DNA of 64,000 bases from a virus. The stretch is from the IMG/VR virus record IMGVR_UViG_3300042560_001323, positions 179,167-243,166 of that record, one strand, 5' to 3'. Below are positions 38,388 to 46,189 of this stretch, piece after piece. The stretch's first letter is position 1. The number at the start of each line of letters is the position of its first letter. Below the pieces are notes generated by a model. The model worked only from the letters and a program-made list of their open reading frames with translations, was not told the origin of the DNA and searched no databases. Position numbers and translations under genes: made by a program.

Positions 38388-40298
38388 TTAACGTATTATA
38401 GTTTTATCTGAATAACTTGATGTAGTAATATATGTAGTACCGGAAATATCACCACCGGAAGAAATATCATCTGTAACCATATTAATGACTGATTTACTTA
38501 TATCCATTTGTAAATACAAATCCTGTAAACCAATAACATCATTAGATGTTGGAGAAGCAGAGATTTCAATAAAATTTTGACTATCTTTAACTATAGTTGT
38601 TGATAGAATATTGATTGAGCTTATTTTTATCTCACCTTTTGAATAATCAATGGTTCCAACATTGCTGCGAATTATGATTGGAGTTATAGTAATGGAAAAT
38701 AAAACTAATGTTCCAGTAAAATTATCGTTTGGAATATCAGCCAAATAAACAGTATCGGCTATACCACTTACTTTAAAACCTGAAGATTTTATATTGTAAC
38801 CCTTTGAATCTTTAATATGAAAAGGGTTACCGAAGCAAATTTCATAATTTGCGAATGTGTTTATTAGAGCCTTTAAATCACGACGAATCTGAATATTTGT
38901 TATATTTGATGTTATAGCTGATAGGCTGTCATCAATAAGTTTTTGGAATTTACTATATTTAAATCTAGCACCATATCTGTTTAGTTCGTGGGAATCTGCA
39001 TAAGCCTGTATATTTTTTGCAACAGTGCTCTTAACTTGTTCAACTGAAGAGGTAAGATTAGGATTATAGTAAACATTTGTTACATATTCAATGAAAAGAT
39101 ATTTTAAGTCAATAATTTCGGGAACAATCCCGGATACTGCATAACGTCTTAGTTTCTTTTTGAGATTATCTTTGATACTATTTGGAACAAAGTTACCGTA
39201 GAATGGTTTAATAGTAATGAATACTTTTCCATATTGTGGCGGAGTTAATGTCTCTCCTCCATATGCCGAAACGCTCTCTGCCTCTGGATATATTCTAGGA
39301 ATAACGGCCTCATAATCTTCCGGGGTCACACATCTGCCTTGAGCGGAATAGTTCTTCGGTGCCAGGGTTTTAATTGAACTAATACTCTCTATTTCTTTGC
39401 CACCACTAGAAGAGATATTGGTAGTTAATAATGAAATTCCAGAAGTAACTGAATTGTTGTTATTATCTACAATTCTACCAATAAAGGAAAAGGAAGAAAC
39501 GCCGTTGGCTTCCCTTTGGTTTGTTACAACGTATGACACTTCAATAAAATTTTGGTCTTGAAGTGCTACTCCAAAGATTCCGTCACCAAAAATTAACTCA
39601 TATCTTTGGTCTTCAACTTCTTGAACAAAGAAAATATTAGAGGTGGAGGTAACATTGAATAAATTATCCGCAAAAGTGAACTTATTACTCTTAGAAGAAA
39701 TTCTATTATCTCTTACTGTAACTGTTATGGTTGAGGTATCAATATTTGGGTTATCTAAAATGTATCTTTGCGGCGGGGCCGGGTTAGTTCCCGCGACTGT
39801 AAAATTATCAACTACAAATGAACCTTCAACAATCTCTATGCTCTCAAAATATGCAATATCGTTGACAACTGGAACTGTAATATCGCTAGAGACTGAAAAA
39901 GCATAAGACTCATTACCAAATGCTGAAGATGAACAAACAAGTCCTTTCTTTAATGTTAATGAAACAGGGCGATAGGAATAGGAAGAAGTATCAACAAAGA
40001 ATGAAATATTTGCCCGTGCTGCTGTTGCACTTCTAGGAAGATAACCGATTTCTCTGGCAGCAGAGACAACGTTTTCTCTTAGTGTTGCGCTGTCAAGAAA
40101 GACCTCATTAGAGAGCATATTGCCAATGAAGGCATTAGTATAGGTATTGTATGCAAGAACATCAAGAATAACTGAAAGGTTAGAGCCCTCAAAGTCATAA
40201 TCGGTAAAATTGGAGTTCGCTCTTAGATAATCCTGTAGTGAGGCTCTTATCTGGTCGTAATCTAAAGTGGTAAAATTAACAATTGGTGATGTTGCCAT
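38388..40298 (-). CDS. 6: Baseplate wedge protein gp6
   Basis: A 636-residue protein (T4 gp6: 660). The J-domain features are clear: NFTTLDYDQIRASLQDYLR, FEGSNLSVILDVLAYNTY, NEVFLDSATLRENVVSAARE, IGYLPRSATAARA and CVTPEDYEAVI. Dimers of gp6 link the wedges into the ring around the hub. The ATG at 40298 overlaps the stop of gp25. Confidence 0.95.
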   Translation of the reverse strand: MATSPIVNFTTLDYDQIRASLQDYLRANSNFTDYDFEGSNLSVILDVLAYNTYTNAFIGNMLSNEVFLDSATLRENVVSAAREIGYLPRSATAARANISFFVDTSSYSYRPVSLTLKKGLVCSSSAFGNESYAFSVSSDITVPVVNDIAYFESIEIVEGSFVVDNFTVAGTNPAPPQRYILDNPNIDTSTITVTVRDNRISSKSNKFTFADNLFNVTSTSNIFFVQEVEDQRYELIFGDGIFGVALQDQNFIEVSYVVTNQREANGVSSFSFIGRIVDNNNNSVTSGISLLTTNISSSGGKEIESISSIKTLAPKNYSAQGRCVTPEDYEAVIPRIYPEAESVSAYGGETLTPPQYGKVFITIKPFYGNFVPNSIKDNLKKKLRRYAVSGIVPEIIDLKYLFIEYVTNVYYNPNLTSSVEQVKSTVAKNIQAYADSHELNRYGARFKYSKFQKLIDDSLSAITSNITNIQIRRDLKALINTFANYEICFGNPFHIKDSKGYNIKSSGFKVSGIADTVYLADIPNDNFTGTLVLFSITITPIIIRSNVGTIDYSKGEIKISSINILSTTIVKDSQNFIEISASPTSNDVIGLQDLYLQMDISKSVINMVTDDISSGGDISGTTYITTSSYSDKTIIR

Positions 40299-40699
40299 TA
40301 TCGTGTGGGCTGAAGGGCAAAAGATAACTGTTGTGGTAGGGCTTCAATGCCAATTATATTGTAACGAATGACCACATCATAGGCATTTTCATCATAATTT
40401 GGAATAACTTCAACCGCGATTAGAGATATTCTTGGTTCGTAGTTATTAAGAGTATTTTCAATCTCGCTCTGTATTGACGAAGCCGTTGAGTCTGTAATAT
40501 TTTCAAAAAGACTTCTTGATACGCTACAGCCAAGATTGCTCTGAAAAAACCGTTCGCCTTGTATAGTCAGAACTAGATTGCGAACCGAGCGGGAAATAGC
40601 AGTTTCATTTTTGATTGCAATAATATCATAGGATAAGGGATTGACCTTAAACGATGAAGAAATGTCCTTAAATGATTGAGTAACCCTCTCTACCGGCAT
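40298..40699 (-). CDS. 25: Baseplate wedge protein gp25
   Basis: A 133-residue protein (T4 gp25: 132), lysozyme-like-fold family of contractile tails. It has SRSVRNLVLTIQGERFFQSN, LFENITDSTASSIQSEIENTL and EVIPNYDENAYDVVIRYNI. gp25 sits at the inner wedge, initiates sheath assembly and interacts with gp6. It is the first gene of the minus-strand morphogenesis block, with an ATAAATAA late motif upstream. Confidence 0.95.
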   Translation of the reverse strand: MPVERVTQSFKDISSSFKVNPLSYDIIAIKNETAISRSVRNLVLTIQGERFFQSNLGCSVSRSLFENITDSTASSIQSEIENTLNNYEPRISLIAVEVIPNYDENAYDVVIRYNIIGIEALPQQLSFALQPTR

Positions 40700-40720
40700 T
40701 TAATTATAGAAATCTACTTC

Positions 40721-40728
40721 TTATTTAT
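40721..40728 (-). promoter_or_regulatory. Late promoter-like motif ATAAATAA
   Basis: The minus-strand motif is 22 bases upstream of the gp25 start and would drive the baseplate operon. Confidence 0.5.
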
Positions 40729-40847
40729 CACTCGAGGATTACCTTATCTTTCTCCTTTTTTTCTTTCAGTTCAAAGATTTCAGTCTCTTCTAGTGTGGTC
40801 TCAAAGAACTCTTCGCTCTCTACTTCTCTGATTAGTCGTTGTTCCAT
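40728..40847 (-). CDS. Small acidic hypothetical protein
   Basis: A 39-residue ORF (MEQRLIREVESEEFFETTLE, then EIFELKEKKEKDKVILE), almost all Glu/Lys with Phe and Leu. It lies between gp25 and the divergent plus-strand genes, with its own late-type motif (CAATAAATAGT) about 21 bases upstream. The function is unknown. The position between two promoter motifs supports it as a gene. Confidence 0.5.
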   Translation of the reverse strand: MEQRLIREVESEEFFETTLEETEIFELKEKKEKDKVILE

Positions 40848-40867
40848 TGTGATTTAGAATGAGTTCC

Positions 40868-40890
40868 ACTATTTATTGAAATTATAAATA
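40868..40890. promoter_or_regulatory. Divergent pair of late promoter motifs
   Basis: On the minus strand AATAAATAGT (from 40877) faces the 39-residue gene. On the plus strand ATTATAAATA (40881-40890) faces the gene at 40916, 25 bases away. This is where the transcription direction of the late block switches. Confidence 0.6.
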
Positions 40891-40915
40891 GTTTCACCAT
40901 AGTTAGAAAACAGTA

Positions 40916-41491
40916 ATGGACAGACAGGAAATGCTTAGGTTATATGAGTCTTATGTGAACGTTTATGAAAAGAATGAGTCCTGTGATGAATACGAAGATG
41001 TAGAAAAGGGCGAAAAAGAAGAAAAAGGTGAAAAGGAGGAAAAAAAATCCAAATCTAAGGCTAAAAAAGATAAAGATGAAAAGGAAATGAAAGAGTCTAA
41101 TGACCTTTATGACATAGTTCTTGGGTATCTTCTTGATGAAGGTCTTTGCGAGTCAGTTGAAAATGCTGAGATTATGATGGCTCATATGAGCGAAGGTTGG
41201 GTTGAAAGTATTATTGAAGTAACTGGAGGCGGCAAGGTGGAGTATAAACCCGTCTTTAGGGGAACTTCTGAAAGACCAGGACATCGAATTCAACCAAAAC
41301 CAGGATGGGATCCAGAAAAAAGAGGGATGGGGAGTTACCCTGGCCATAAAACTGCCAATAAAATAGATCAATTAAACTACCAAAGATCAAATACACCAAA
41401 GAGCCAGAGAAGTAAATTAAATAAAAGAATTTCAAAATTACAAGCAAGATTCGATAAGGATGGCGGAGATGATCAAGCGTATTCGGGGTAA
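40916..41491 (+). CDS. Late protein with charged linker and YDxVLxYLLxxG helical domain
   Basis: A 191-residue protein. Residues 1-25 start DRQEMLRLYESYVNVYEK, then a long Glu/Lys linker (about residues 26-58), then DLYDIVLGYLLDEGLCESVENAEIMMAHMSEGWVESIIE, a helical domain also present in the proteins at 44034 and 45808. The C-terminus is basic (SPKSQRSKLNKRI pattern). It is driven by a plus-strand late motif and closed by a strong terminator. It is probably virion- or packaging-associated; the function is unknown. Confidence 0.7.
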   Translation: MDRQEMLRLYESYVNVYEKNESCDEYEDVEKGEKEEKGEKEEKKSKSKAKKDKDEKEMKESNDLYDIVLGYLLDEGLCESVENAEIMMAHMSEGWVESIIEVTGGGKVEYKPVFRGTSERPGHRIQPKPGWDPEKRGMGSYPGHKTANKIDQLNYQRSNTPKSQRSKLNKRISKLQARFDKDGGDDQAYSG

Positions 41492-41532
41492 GATTTCCCA
41501 CATTTAAAGGTAAAAATCTCGGTAAATTCTAA

Positions 41533-41571
41533 CAACAAAAAAGCCCTCGGTTAGGAGGGCTTTTTTGTTGT
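41533..41571 (+). terminator. Rho-independent terminator
   Basis: Stem AAGCCCTC / GAGGGCTT with loop GGTTAG, flanked by A-runs and a run of six T, so it can work in both directions: after the 191-residue plus-strand gene and after the TnpB element on the minus strand. Confidence 0.9.
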
Positions 41572-41634
41572 CAAAAATCGTTATACGCCAACTATTTCCT
41601 TATAATAGTAACAAAAACCAATAAAAGTAAACCT

Positions 41635-42831
41635 CTATTGATTTCCTAAACGCTTCACAGCAGATGCTAAAGGGTGAAAATCACCGCTCAGTCTTAATTC
41701 CGCTCCACGCCAGTAATCGACGTACTCCGCCGATGAAAGTTCTTTATCGGTTAGGCTGCGCCAACCTTCCTTTAAAATATTAATAGAGGCATTCAAGTCT
41801 CTATCGTGTTTTGAACCGCAAGACGGACAAGTCCATTCCCGAATTTTTAAAGGCATCTTGTCTTCCTTATGTCCACAAGAACTACAAGTCTTACTGGAAG
41901 GAAAGAATCGGTTAATTTTAACCAGGACTTTGCCATACCAATCACACTTATACTCTAACATAGTAACAAAAGTAGACCAAGAGGCATCCGAGATTGATTT
42001 GGACAACTTGTGATTCTTCAACATCCCAGAAACATTCAAGTCTTCAACCGAAATTACATCAAAAGTTCTAACCAGAGCTGTTGAGATGTTATGGAGAAAG
42101 TAAGTTCTGGAATTGGTAATGTATTCGTGTATTCTAGCAACTTTAATACGTTGCTTAATGTAACGATTACTGCCTTTAGTCTTGCGACTTAAATGCTTCT
42201 GGGCTCTTTTGAGTTTCGCTTGGTTCTTGCGAAACCATTTAGGATTGTTAATGGCTTGACCGTTTGAAAGAATGAACAAGTCTTTAATACCCAAATCAAT
42301 ACCTACTACCTTGCCGGTAGAGGGTATTGGATTGAGTTCTTGCTTAACCAGAATAGAAACGAAGTATTTACCGGTTGGAGTTTTAGAAACCGTGATGATC
42401 CTGAAATCTGCATCCTCCGGGATTTCACGGTCAATAACAACTTTAACCCAACCAATTTTCTCCAGTCTAACCACTGAATTTTCTTGGTCTAACTTGAACT
42501 TTTGATTGGGAAGTCTAAAAGACTGACGATTTGATTTCTTCTTAAAAGAAGGCCGTCCTAATTTGGCCTTTCTTTTCTTATTGAAAAACTGTTTCTTGAA
42601 CTCAATAAAGTCATTTCTTTTTTGTTGAAGTGTAGAAGCTGAAACTTCTTTAAGAAACTCAAATTCTGGAGTGTCTTTTAATGTCTTTTCGTTAATAAAT
42701 TCCTTAGAGTTACTGTTGAAGTTTTCAACGAGTTTATTCCAAACAAACCTGCAACAACCGAAAGTCTTCGCCAGTAAAACTTCTTGCTCTTTATCTGGAT
42801 AAATCCTGAACTTGTATGCTTTTAAGTGCAT
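41635..42831 (-). CDS. tnpB: TnpB RNA-guided nuclease (IS605 OrfB family), copy 2
   Basis: A 398-residue protein, same length as copy 1 and highly similar along its whole length. RuvC residues are intact (VVGIDLGIKDL, ISVEDLNVSGM, SKHDRDLNASINIL), and the zinc ribbon is CSSCGHKED ... WTCPSCGS. The differences are scattered substitutions without frame damage, as expected if both copies are kept active. The bases just past 41606 (TTATAAGGAAATAG...) would be its guide if the omega-RNA model applies. Confidence 0.95.
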   Translation of the reverse strand: MHLKAYKFRIYPDKEQEVLLAKTFGCCRFVWNKLVENFNSNSKEFINEKTLKDTPEFEFLKEVSASTLQQKRNDFIEFKKQFFNKKRKAKLGRPSFKKKSNRQSFRLPNQKFKLDQENSVVRLEKIGWVKVVIDREIPEDADFRIITVSKTPTGKYFVSILVKQELNPIPSTGKVVGIDLGIKDLFILSNGQAINNPKWFRKNQAKLKRAQKHLSRKTKGSNRYIKQRIKVARIHEYITNSRTYFLHNISTALVRTFDVISVEDLNVSGMLKNHKLSKSISDASWSTFVTMLEYKCDWYGKVLVKINRFFPSSKTCSSCGHKEDKMPLKIREWTCPSCGSKHDRDLNASINILKEGWRSLTDKELSSAEYVDYWRGAELRLSGDFHPLASAVKRLGNQ

Positions 42832-42855
42832 CTGCTCTGATTATTGGTTGGCAAT

Positions 42856-42864
42856 ACTATTTAG
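42856..42864 (-). promoter_or_regulatory. Late promoter-like motif CTAAATAGT before tnpB
   Basis: The minus-strand motif is 25 bases upstream of the tnpB ATG, inside the element, at the same place as in copy 1. Confidence 0.45.
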
Positions 42865-42871
42865 TAAAGTT

Positions 42872-42958
42872 TTATTTTATAAGGGGAGAAGAAATTCTCC
42901 CCACCTGAAAAGCGCCAACCAACCAGGCATCTTTATTTAGTGATGTTTTTACTGCCAT
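42872..42958 (-). CDS. Short ORF running into the TnpB element's left end
   Basis: A 28-residue ORF (MAVKTSLNKDAWLVGAFQVG...) with a very good Shine-Dalgarno (AAGGAG) eight bases before its ATG. The segment TSLNKDAW(V)GxAFQV is also encoded, without a start codon, in the left end of TnpB copy 1. It may be a real peptide truncated by the insertion, or left-end sequence that only looks coding. The function is unknown. Confidence 0.35.
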   Translation of the reverse strand: MAVKTSLNKDAWLVGAFQVGRISSPLIK

Positions 42959-42968
42959 TTTTTACTCC

Positions 42969-43109
42969 TTAGATATATTCAAAGTCAATTTTGTCTTCGT
43001 CAATTTCGCCTTTATAGGCTTGTTCTGCAAGTTCAAGAAGAATGGGCACGGCTTCTTCTTCTGTAATCTGGCGATGAATAATGCGCCCATCATAGAGAAT
43101 ATTAATCAT
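42969..43109 (-). CDS. Small conserved hypothetical protein
   Basis: A 46-residue ORF (MINILYDGRIIHRQITEEEA, VPILLELAEQAYKGEIDEDK, IDFEYI) following the glycosyltransferase-like gene after three bases. The acidic helical pattern EEEAVPILLELAEQAYKGEID is typical of a short protein recurring in T4-like cyanophages. No function is known. Confidence 0.65.
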   Translation of the reverse strand: MINILYDGRIIHRQITEEEAVPILLELAEQAYKGEIDEDKIDFEYI

Positions 43110-43112
43110 TGC

Positions 43113-43952
43113 TCAAATAGGGAAGGTTTTTTCGTGACCAACGCGAATACGAGGGTCAACCCAGATTTTAAAGCCCTTTTCCTTGGCTTTCAGGCAGAAA
43201 CCAACGTCTTCACCACAGAAATCAACGATTGCGCCATCTTCAAATGACTGAAGAAGCGGCGGCCACCAGGGATAATCCATTCCTTCAAACACACCTTTTT
43301 GAATCATCAGCCAGCCGCCACCGACATAATCACAACTAAAGGGCTTCTTGCGATTCATCATCGTTTCAATCTTCTCCATATTCATCACACCACCGTTCTT
43401 GCGGAACTCTTCGGCTTCTAGCCAGAATGCACAGGCAGTATGAACACGGTCTTCAGTTGAATACCAGCCAGATGCAATTGCATTAGTCTTGGTTTCATCC
43501 ACTAGTTGCTTATAGCCAACAAGTTCACCTGCTTCATTCTTAACTTCTTCATATGATACTGCCTCATCGGGTAGGGCAAGGTCACAAAGTTGCCAGAAAT
43601 GCTCTGCGGTGAAGGCAATGTCGCTATCAATCCACATTTGATAATCGTATTCAATCTGTCCCTGCCAAGGCTTTTGTTTGGGGCCAGCAAGAACATTTGC
43701 CCCGAGAACTTTACAGCGGGCAAAGTTCACCATACTACTGTAATCTTGGCTGATATGAAATTGCATATTGTTGCCTGCAATTTCAAAGCAGAGTTGAACA
43801 AAGTTCTTTAGGAAATTATAGGAACAACCGCGACCGGGAAGACAGAGCATAATTGTTTTGCCCTGCATCTTCTGTTTAATTTTTGCATAATCCCAATTTG
43901 GTTGGGATTCTTGTTGTGGCTCTTTAGCCTTGATTTGAAAACCTTTTGCCAT
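43113..43952 (-). CDS. GT-A-type glycosyltransferase-like protein
   Basis: A 279-residue protein. After a 30-residue linker there is TIMLCLPGRGCSYNFLKNF (nucleotide-sugar-binding strand), then YQMWIDSDIAF, where DSD is the metal-binding DxD motif of GT-A enzymes, and later DYVGGGWLMIQKGVFEGMDYPWW followed by FCGEDVGFCLKAKEKGFKIWV (the ED acid motif). This architecture recurs in cyanophage GT2-like proteins of unknown acceptor; modification of a virion or host surface is possible. The gene is transcribed away from the plus-strand late genes. Confidence 0.75.
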   Translation of the reverse strand: MAKGFQIKAKEPQQESQPNWDYAKIKQKMQGKTIMLCLPGRGCSYNFLKNFVQLCFEIAGNNMQFHISQDYSSMVNFARCKVLGANVLAGPKQKPWQGQIEYDYQMWIDSDIAFTAEHFWQLCDLALPDEAVSYEEVKNEAGELVGYKQLVDETKTNAIASGWYSTEDRVHTACAFWLEAEEFRKNGGVMNMEKIETMMNRKKPFSCDYVGGGWLMIQKGVFEGMDYPWWPPLLQSFEDGAIVDFCGEDVGFCLKAKEKGFKIWVDPRIRVGHEKTFPI

Positions 43953-44002
43953 AATAATCGTGATAATTGTTTAAACGCGCACTATATAGGCATCCGAAAA
44001 TC

Positions 44003-44010
44003 AATAAATA
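44003..44010 (+). promoter_or_regulatory. Late promoter-like motif AATAAATA
   Basis: The plus-strand motif is 23 bases upstream of the ATG at 44034, heading the operon of internal-protein candidates. Confidence 0.5.
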
Positions 44011-44033
44011 ATATGAACAGATATTGGTAAAAG

Positions 44034-44543
44034 ATGGATAGTAATAAGTTAAAAGCTGCAATTGCGCGAGGCGCGGAAAGTCTTAAAACGCCAGCCAAAG
44101 AAGGTCAAACCCATAGCAGACAAACCGATGATGCACATAAAAAGAGAAAGGAAATAACGGCAGAACTGGCCAAAGAATCTTATGAAGTGGTGGCGGATTA
44201 TCTCTTCTCTGAAGGATATGCTAATTCATTTGAGAGTGCTCTTATTGTTGCAGATGTTATTAGCGATGAGTGGTTTGATGATATTTTAGAGGCAACGGCT
44301 GCAACTAGGGCAACTGTAAGAGGCCGTGGCAGAGTTCCCGGTGCGGCTCAAAGGGCAACCGCGACAAATGATAGGAAAGCCGAAGCCAAAGCAAGAGCAG
44401 ATGACCGGCGGGCGCAGTTAGAGACTGAGAGAAAATATGCTGAAGAAAGACGGAATAATCCTGCGATTCTTACGAAGGAAGCCAGAAAAAGAACTCTTTC
44501 AACAAGAATGGAAAGAGCCGCCCAGAAGTTAGGACTACAATGA
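44034..44543 (+). CDS. Basic late protein with YDxVLxYLLxxG helical domain
   Basis: A 169-residue protein. Residues about 50-85 (ESYEVVADYLFSEGYANSFESALIVADVISDEWFDDILE) are the same helical domain as in the proteins at 40916 and 45808. The C-terminal half is Arg/Ala/Lys-rich and helical (ARADDRRAQLETERKYAEER), suggesting nucleic-acid binding. It overlaps the next gene by four bases (ATGA), the first of three genes with capsid-targeting starts. The function is unknown; a head-related role is likely from context. Confidence 0.65.
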   Translation: MDSNKLKAAIARGAESLKTPAKEGQTHSRQTDDAHKKRKEITAELAKESYEVVADYLFSEGYANSFESALIVADVISDEWFDDILEATAATRATVRGRGRVPGAAQRATATNDRKAEAKARADDRRAQLETERKYAEERRNNPAILTKEARKRTLSTRMERAAQKLGLQ

Positions 44544-44773
44544 AAACATTTGAACAGTTTATAGATGAGGCCAAAAAGCCTCTTCCTATTGAAAAAATGC
44601 TAAAACAGGCTGGAAGGCATAGAGAATATGCTGGTTGGGTTACCGGTGAGTTGGAAGGAAATAGATTCAATCAACATAAAAAGCGCAAGCCCGCACAAGA
44701 GATTATCCAAAGGGCAAATGATAAGGCTGATATGATTAATAGGGTTCTTCTTTCTAAAGTTCAAGAAAAATGA
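44540..44773 (+). CDS. Probable head-packaged internal protein with capsid-targeting signal
   Basis: A 77-residue basic protein starting MKTFEQFIDEAKKP. This matches the T4 capsid-targeting sequence of internal proteins (MKTYQEFIAEA in T4 IPIII), in which the prohead protease gp21 cuts after the Glu of (I/L)-x-E. The mature product would be about 67 residues and Lys/Arg-rich (HKKRKPAQEIIQRANDK). It would be packed into the prohead, processed, and injected with the DNA. It overlaps both neighbours by four bases. Confidence 0.65.
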   Translation: MKTFEQFIDEAKKPLPIEKMLKQAGRHREYAGWVTGELEGNRFNQHKKRKPAQEIIQRANDKADMINRVLLSKVQEK

Positions 44774-45411
44774 AAACATTTGAAGAGTTTATAGCGGAAG
44801 TAAAACACGGCCCGCGCACCGGGAGAGCCGGTTTACGCCAAAGGGGGGAGAATCTTTCAAAAGCACTGCAAAGAAAAATGGGAACCAGAGCACCAATTAG
44901 AGGTGGAGTTGGAGAATATACGCATAGAACAACAGATCCTGACGATGTTTCAACTGAAGTAGAAGTTTACAAAAATCCTTCCCATTATGCTGCGGCACAT
45001 TCACCAAAGGTAACAACTAAAGACGGGAAGAAAAAAGTAATTTCTACCGGTGAACGAGCATTTAAGGCAAAGCAATTTCGCCAGCAGTTGACGAATAATC
45101 GTAAAACCCCAAAGGGAAGAGTTTATAATGTTGATATTGAGCCAAATCTCCAAAGAGACCACGGAGATACCGAGAATCTAAGAAAGAGAACGACAAACTT
45201 TAAAGGGGCTGTTGCAAATGTTCCAAAAGTTGTAAAAGATGCTGGAGCAAAAAGTGGCGATTATACGGTTGGTGCCCCCGGACAACCACAAAGAATAAAA
45301 GGAGTTCCCCATGGGGCAGGAACACGTTCTAGGGCTAGACTTTATACTCAACTACCGGGGGCTGGCAAACTTTCTAAAACAACTGGTCGTATTGTGGGTA
45401 AAGTAAAATGA
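44770..45411 (+). CDS. Probable head-packaged internal protein with capsid-targeting signal
   Basis: A 213-residue, strongly basic protein starting MKTFEEFIAEVKHG, a capsid-targeting signal with predicted gp21 cleavage after FIAE. The body has SPKVTTKDGKKKVISTGER, KQFRQQLTNNRKTPKGRVYNVDIEP and a C-terminal SRARLYTQLPGAG ... TGRIVGKVK. The protein at 51665-52336 has the same body but carries the KTFxxFIxE motif at its C-terminus instead. It is probably a DNA-condensing or host-directed internal protein. No enzyme motif was recognised. Confidence 0.65.
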   Translation: MKTFEEFIAEVKHGPRTGRAGLRQRGENLSKALQRKMGTRAPIRGGVGEYTHRTTDPDDVSTEVEVYKNPSHYAAAHSPKVTTKDGKKKVISTGERAFKAKQFRQQLTNNRKTPKGRVYNVDIEPNLQRDHGDTENLRKRTTNFKGAVANVPKVVKDAGAKSGDYTVGAPGQPQRIKGVPHGAGTRSRARLYTQLPGAGKLSKTTGRIVGKVK

Positions 45412-45787
45412 AAACCTTTGACGACTTCATCAATGAGGCAAAAGAAGCAAAACCCGATGCCCTGAGAACCATTGAAAGAAAATGGAAAAATAGACCCGGA
45501 CATAAAGGTTTAAATGTTTATGCATCTAAAAAGATAGTCACATAAAACTCCACGATTTATTTGTTCCTCCACATTTAAGAGGCAAAAAAGTCGGCAGTAG
45601 AATTATGAAAGGCTTAACTAAGTATGCCGACCGTCAAAATGCATCAATGTCTTTAAAACAAGCACCGGAAAAAGGATGCAAACGTAAACTTGGAGACTTC
45701 TACAAGAGATTTGGCTTTAAATCGAATAAGGGACGAAACAAAGACTTTACAACTAGAGATACACATATTAGGCAACCTAATAAATAG
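45408..45787 (+). pseudogene. GNAT acetyltransferase with capsid-targeting start, broken by a -1 frameshift
   Basis: The frame from 45408 starts MKTFDDFINEAKEAK (capsid-targeting signal) and runs to YASKKIVT and a stop at 45545. The -1 frame continues from ...SKK into HIKLHDLFVPPHLRGKKVGSRIMKGL and FYKRFGFKSNKGRNKDF, ending at 45787. HLRGKKVGSRIM is the GNAT acetyl-CoA loop (RGxGxG/A type), so the joined product would be a 126-residue N-acetyltransferase. The shift falls at TCT-AAA-AAG, where a slip on the A-run restores the frame. It could be mutation, sequencing error or programmed slippage. An injected acetyltransferase would parallel T4's packaged Alt enzyme. Confidence 0.65.
45779..45787 (+). 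promoter_or_regulatory. Late promoter-like motif AATAAATAG
   Basis: The plus-strand motif overlaps the GNAT stop codon and is 20 bases upstream of the ATG at 45808. Confidence 0.5.
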
Positions 45788-45807
45788 TTTTACTATAGTT
45801 AAATGTA

Positions 45808-46161
45808 ATGAATACCCCTAGCGAACTGTTTGATTTTTATGGAGCTTATTTGAATATTTACGAAGCTCAAAGTGATAATAACTCTAACATTCCGAATAGT
45901 CCTAATGATGTGTATAGAACCGCATTAGGTCGTTTAAGTGTTGAAAAACTTAGAAAACTTAAACTACTTGCAGATAAACAAAAGTTAGAGAGCTTATTTA
46001 GAAAAAAAAGTGCTACAGTGGAAGATTCTATTGAATACGTTCTAAATTATCTTATTGATGAAGGCTTTACTGATTCTTATGAGGGTGCAGAAGCCATTCT
46101 AGAAACAATGTCGGATAAATGGTTGAAGGAGATTATTGAAGGCGCAATTGATTTGTATTAA
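45808..46161 (+). CDS. Late protein with YDxVLxYLLxxG helical domain
   Basis: A 117-residue protein. The N-terminus (TPSELFDFYGAYLNIYEAQ) resembles that of the protein at 40916 (MLRLYESYVNVYEK). The C-terminal third (DSIEYVLNYLIDEGFTDSYEGAEAILETMSDKWLKEIIEG) is the shared helical domain. It has its own late motif and a terminator. It is the third member of this small family in the window; the function is unknown. Confidence 0.7.
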   Translation: MNTPSELFDFYGAYLNIYEAQSDNNSNIPNSPNDVYRTALGRLSVEKLRKLKLLADKQKLESLFRKKSATVEDSIEYVLNYLIDEGFTDSYEGAEAILETMSDKWLKEIIEGAIDLY

Positions 46162-46186
46162 AAAAAGCCCCTTGCGAGGCTCTTTT
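46159..46186 (+). terminator. Rho-independent terminator
   Basis: Imperfect stem AAAAGCCCC/GAGGCTCTTTT with a TTGC loop and trailing T-rich tail immediately after the stop at 46161. Confidence 0.75.
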
Positions 46187-46189
46187 ATT

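Larger units (their letters stand above)
41606..42943 (-). mobile_element. IS200/IS605-family TnpB-only element, copy 2
   Basis: It has the same ends as copy 1: right end ATTGGTTTTTGTTACTA stopping at 41606, and a left end beginning TCACTAAATAAAG. It is 1338 bp with no tnpA. The left-end hairpin is GGGGAGAA ... TTCTCCCC, with different bases from copy 1 but paired the same way, so the structure is conserved by covariation. It is inserted between convergent late genes. Confidence 0.8.

Noticed and set aside
42872-42958. A toxin or leader peptide gene at the left end of TnpB copy 2.
   Set aside because: No family is recognised and the similar frame in copy 1 has no start codon; it was kept only as a low-confidence ORF.
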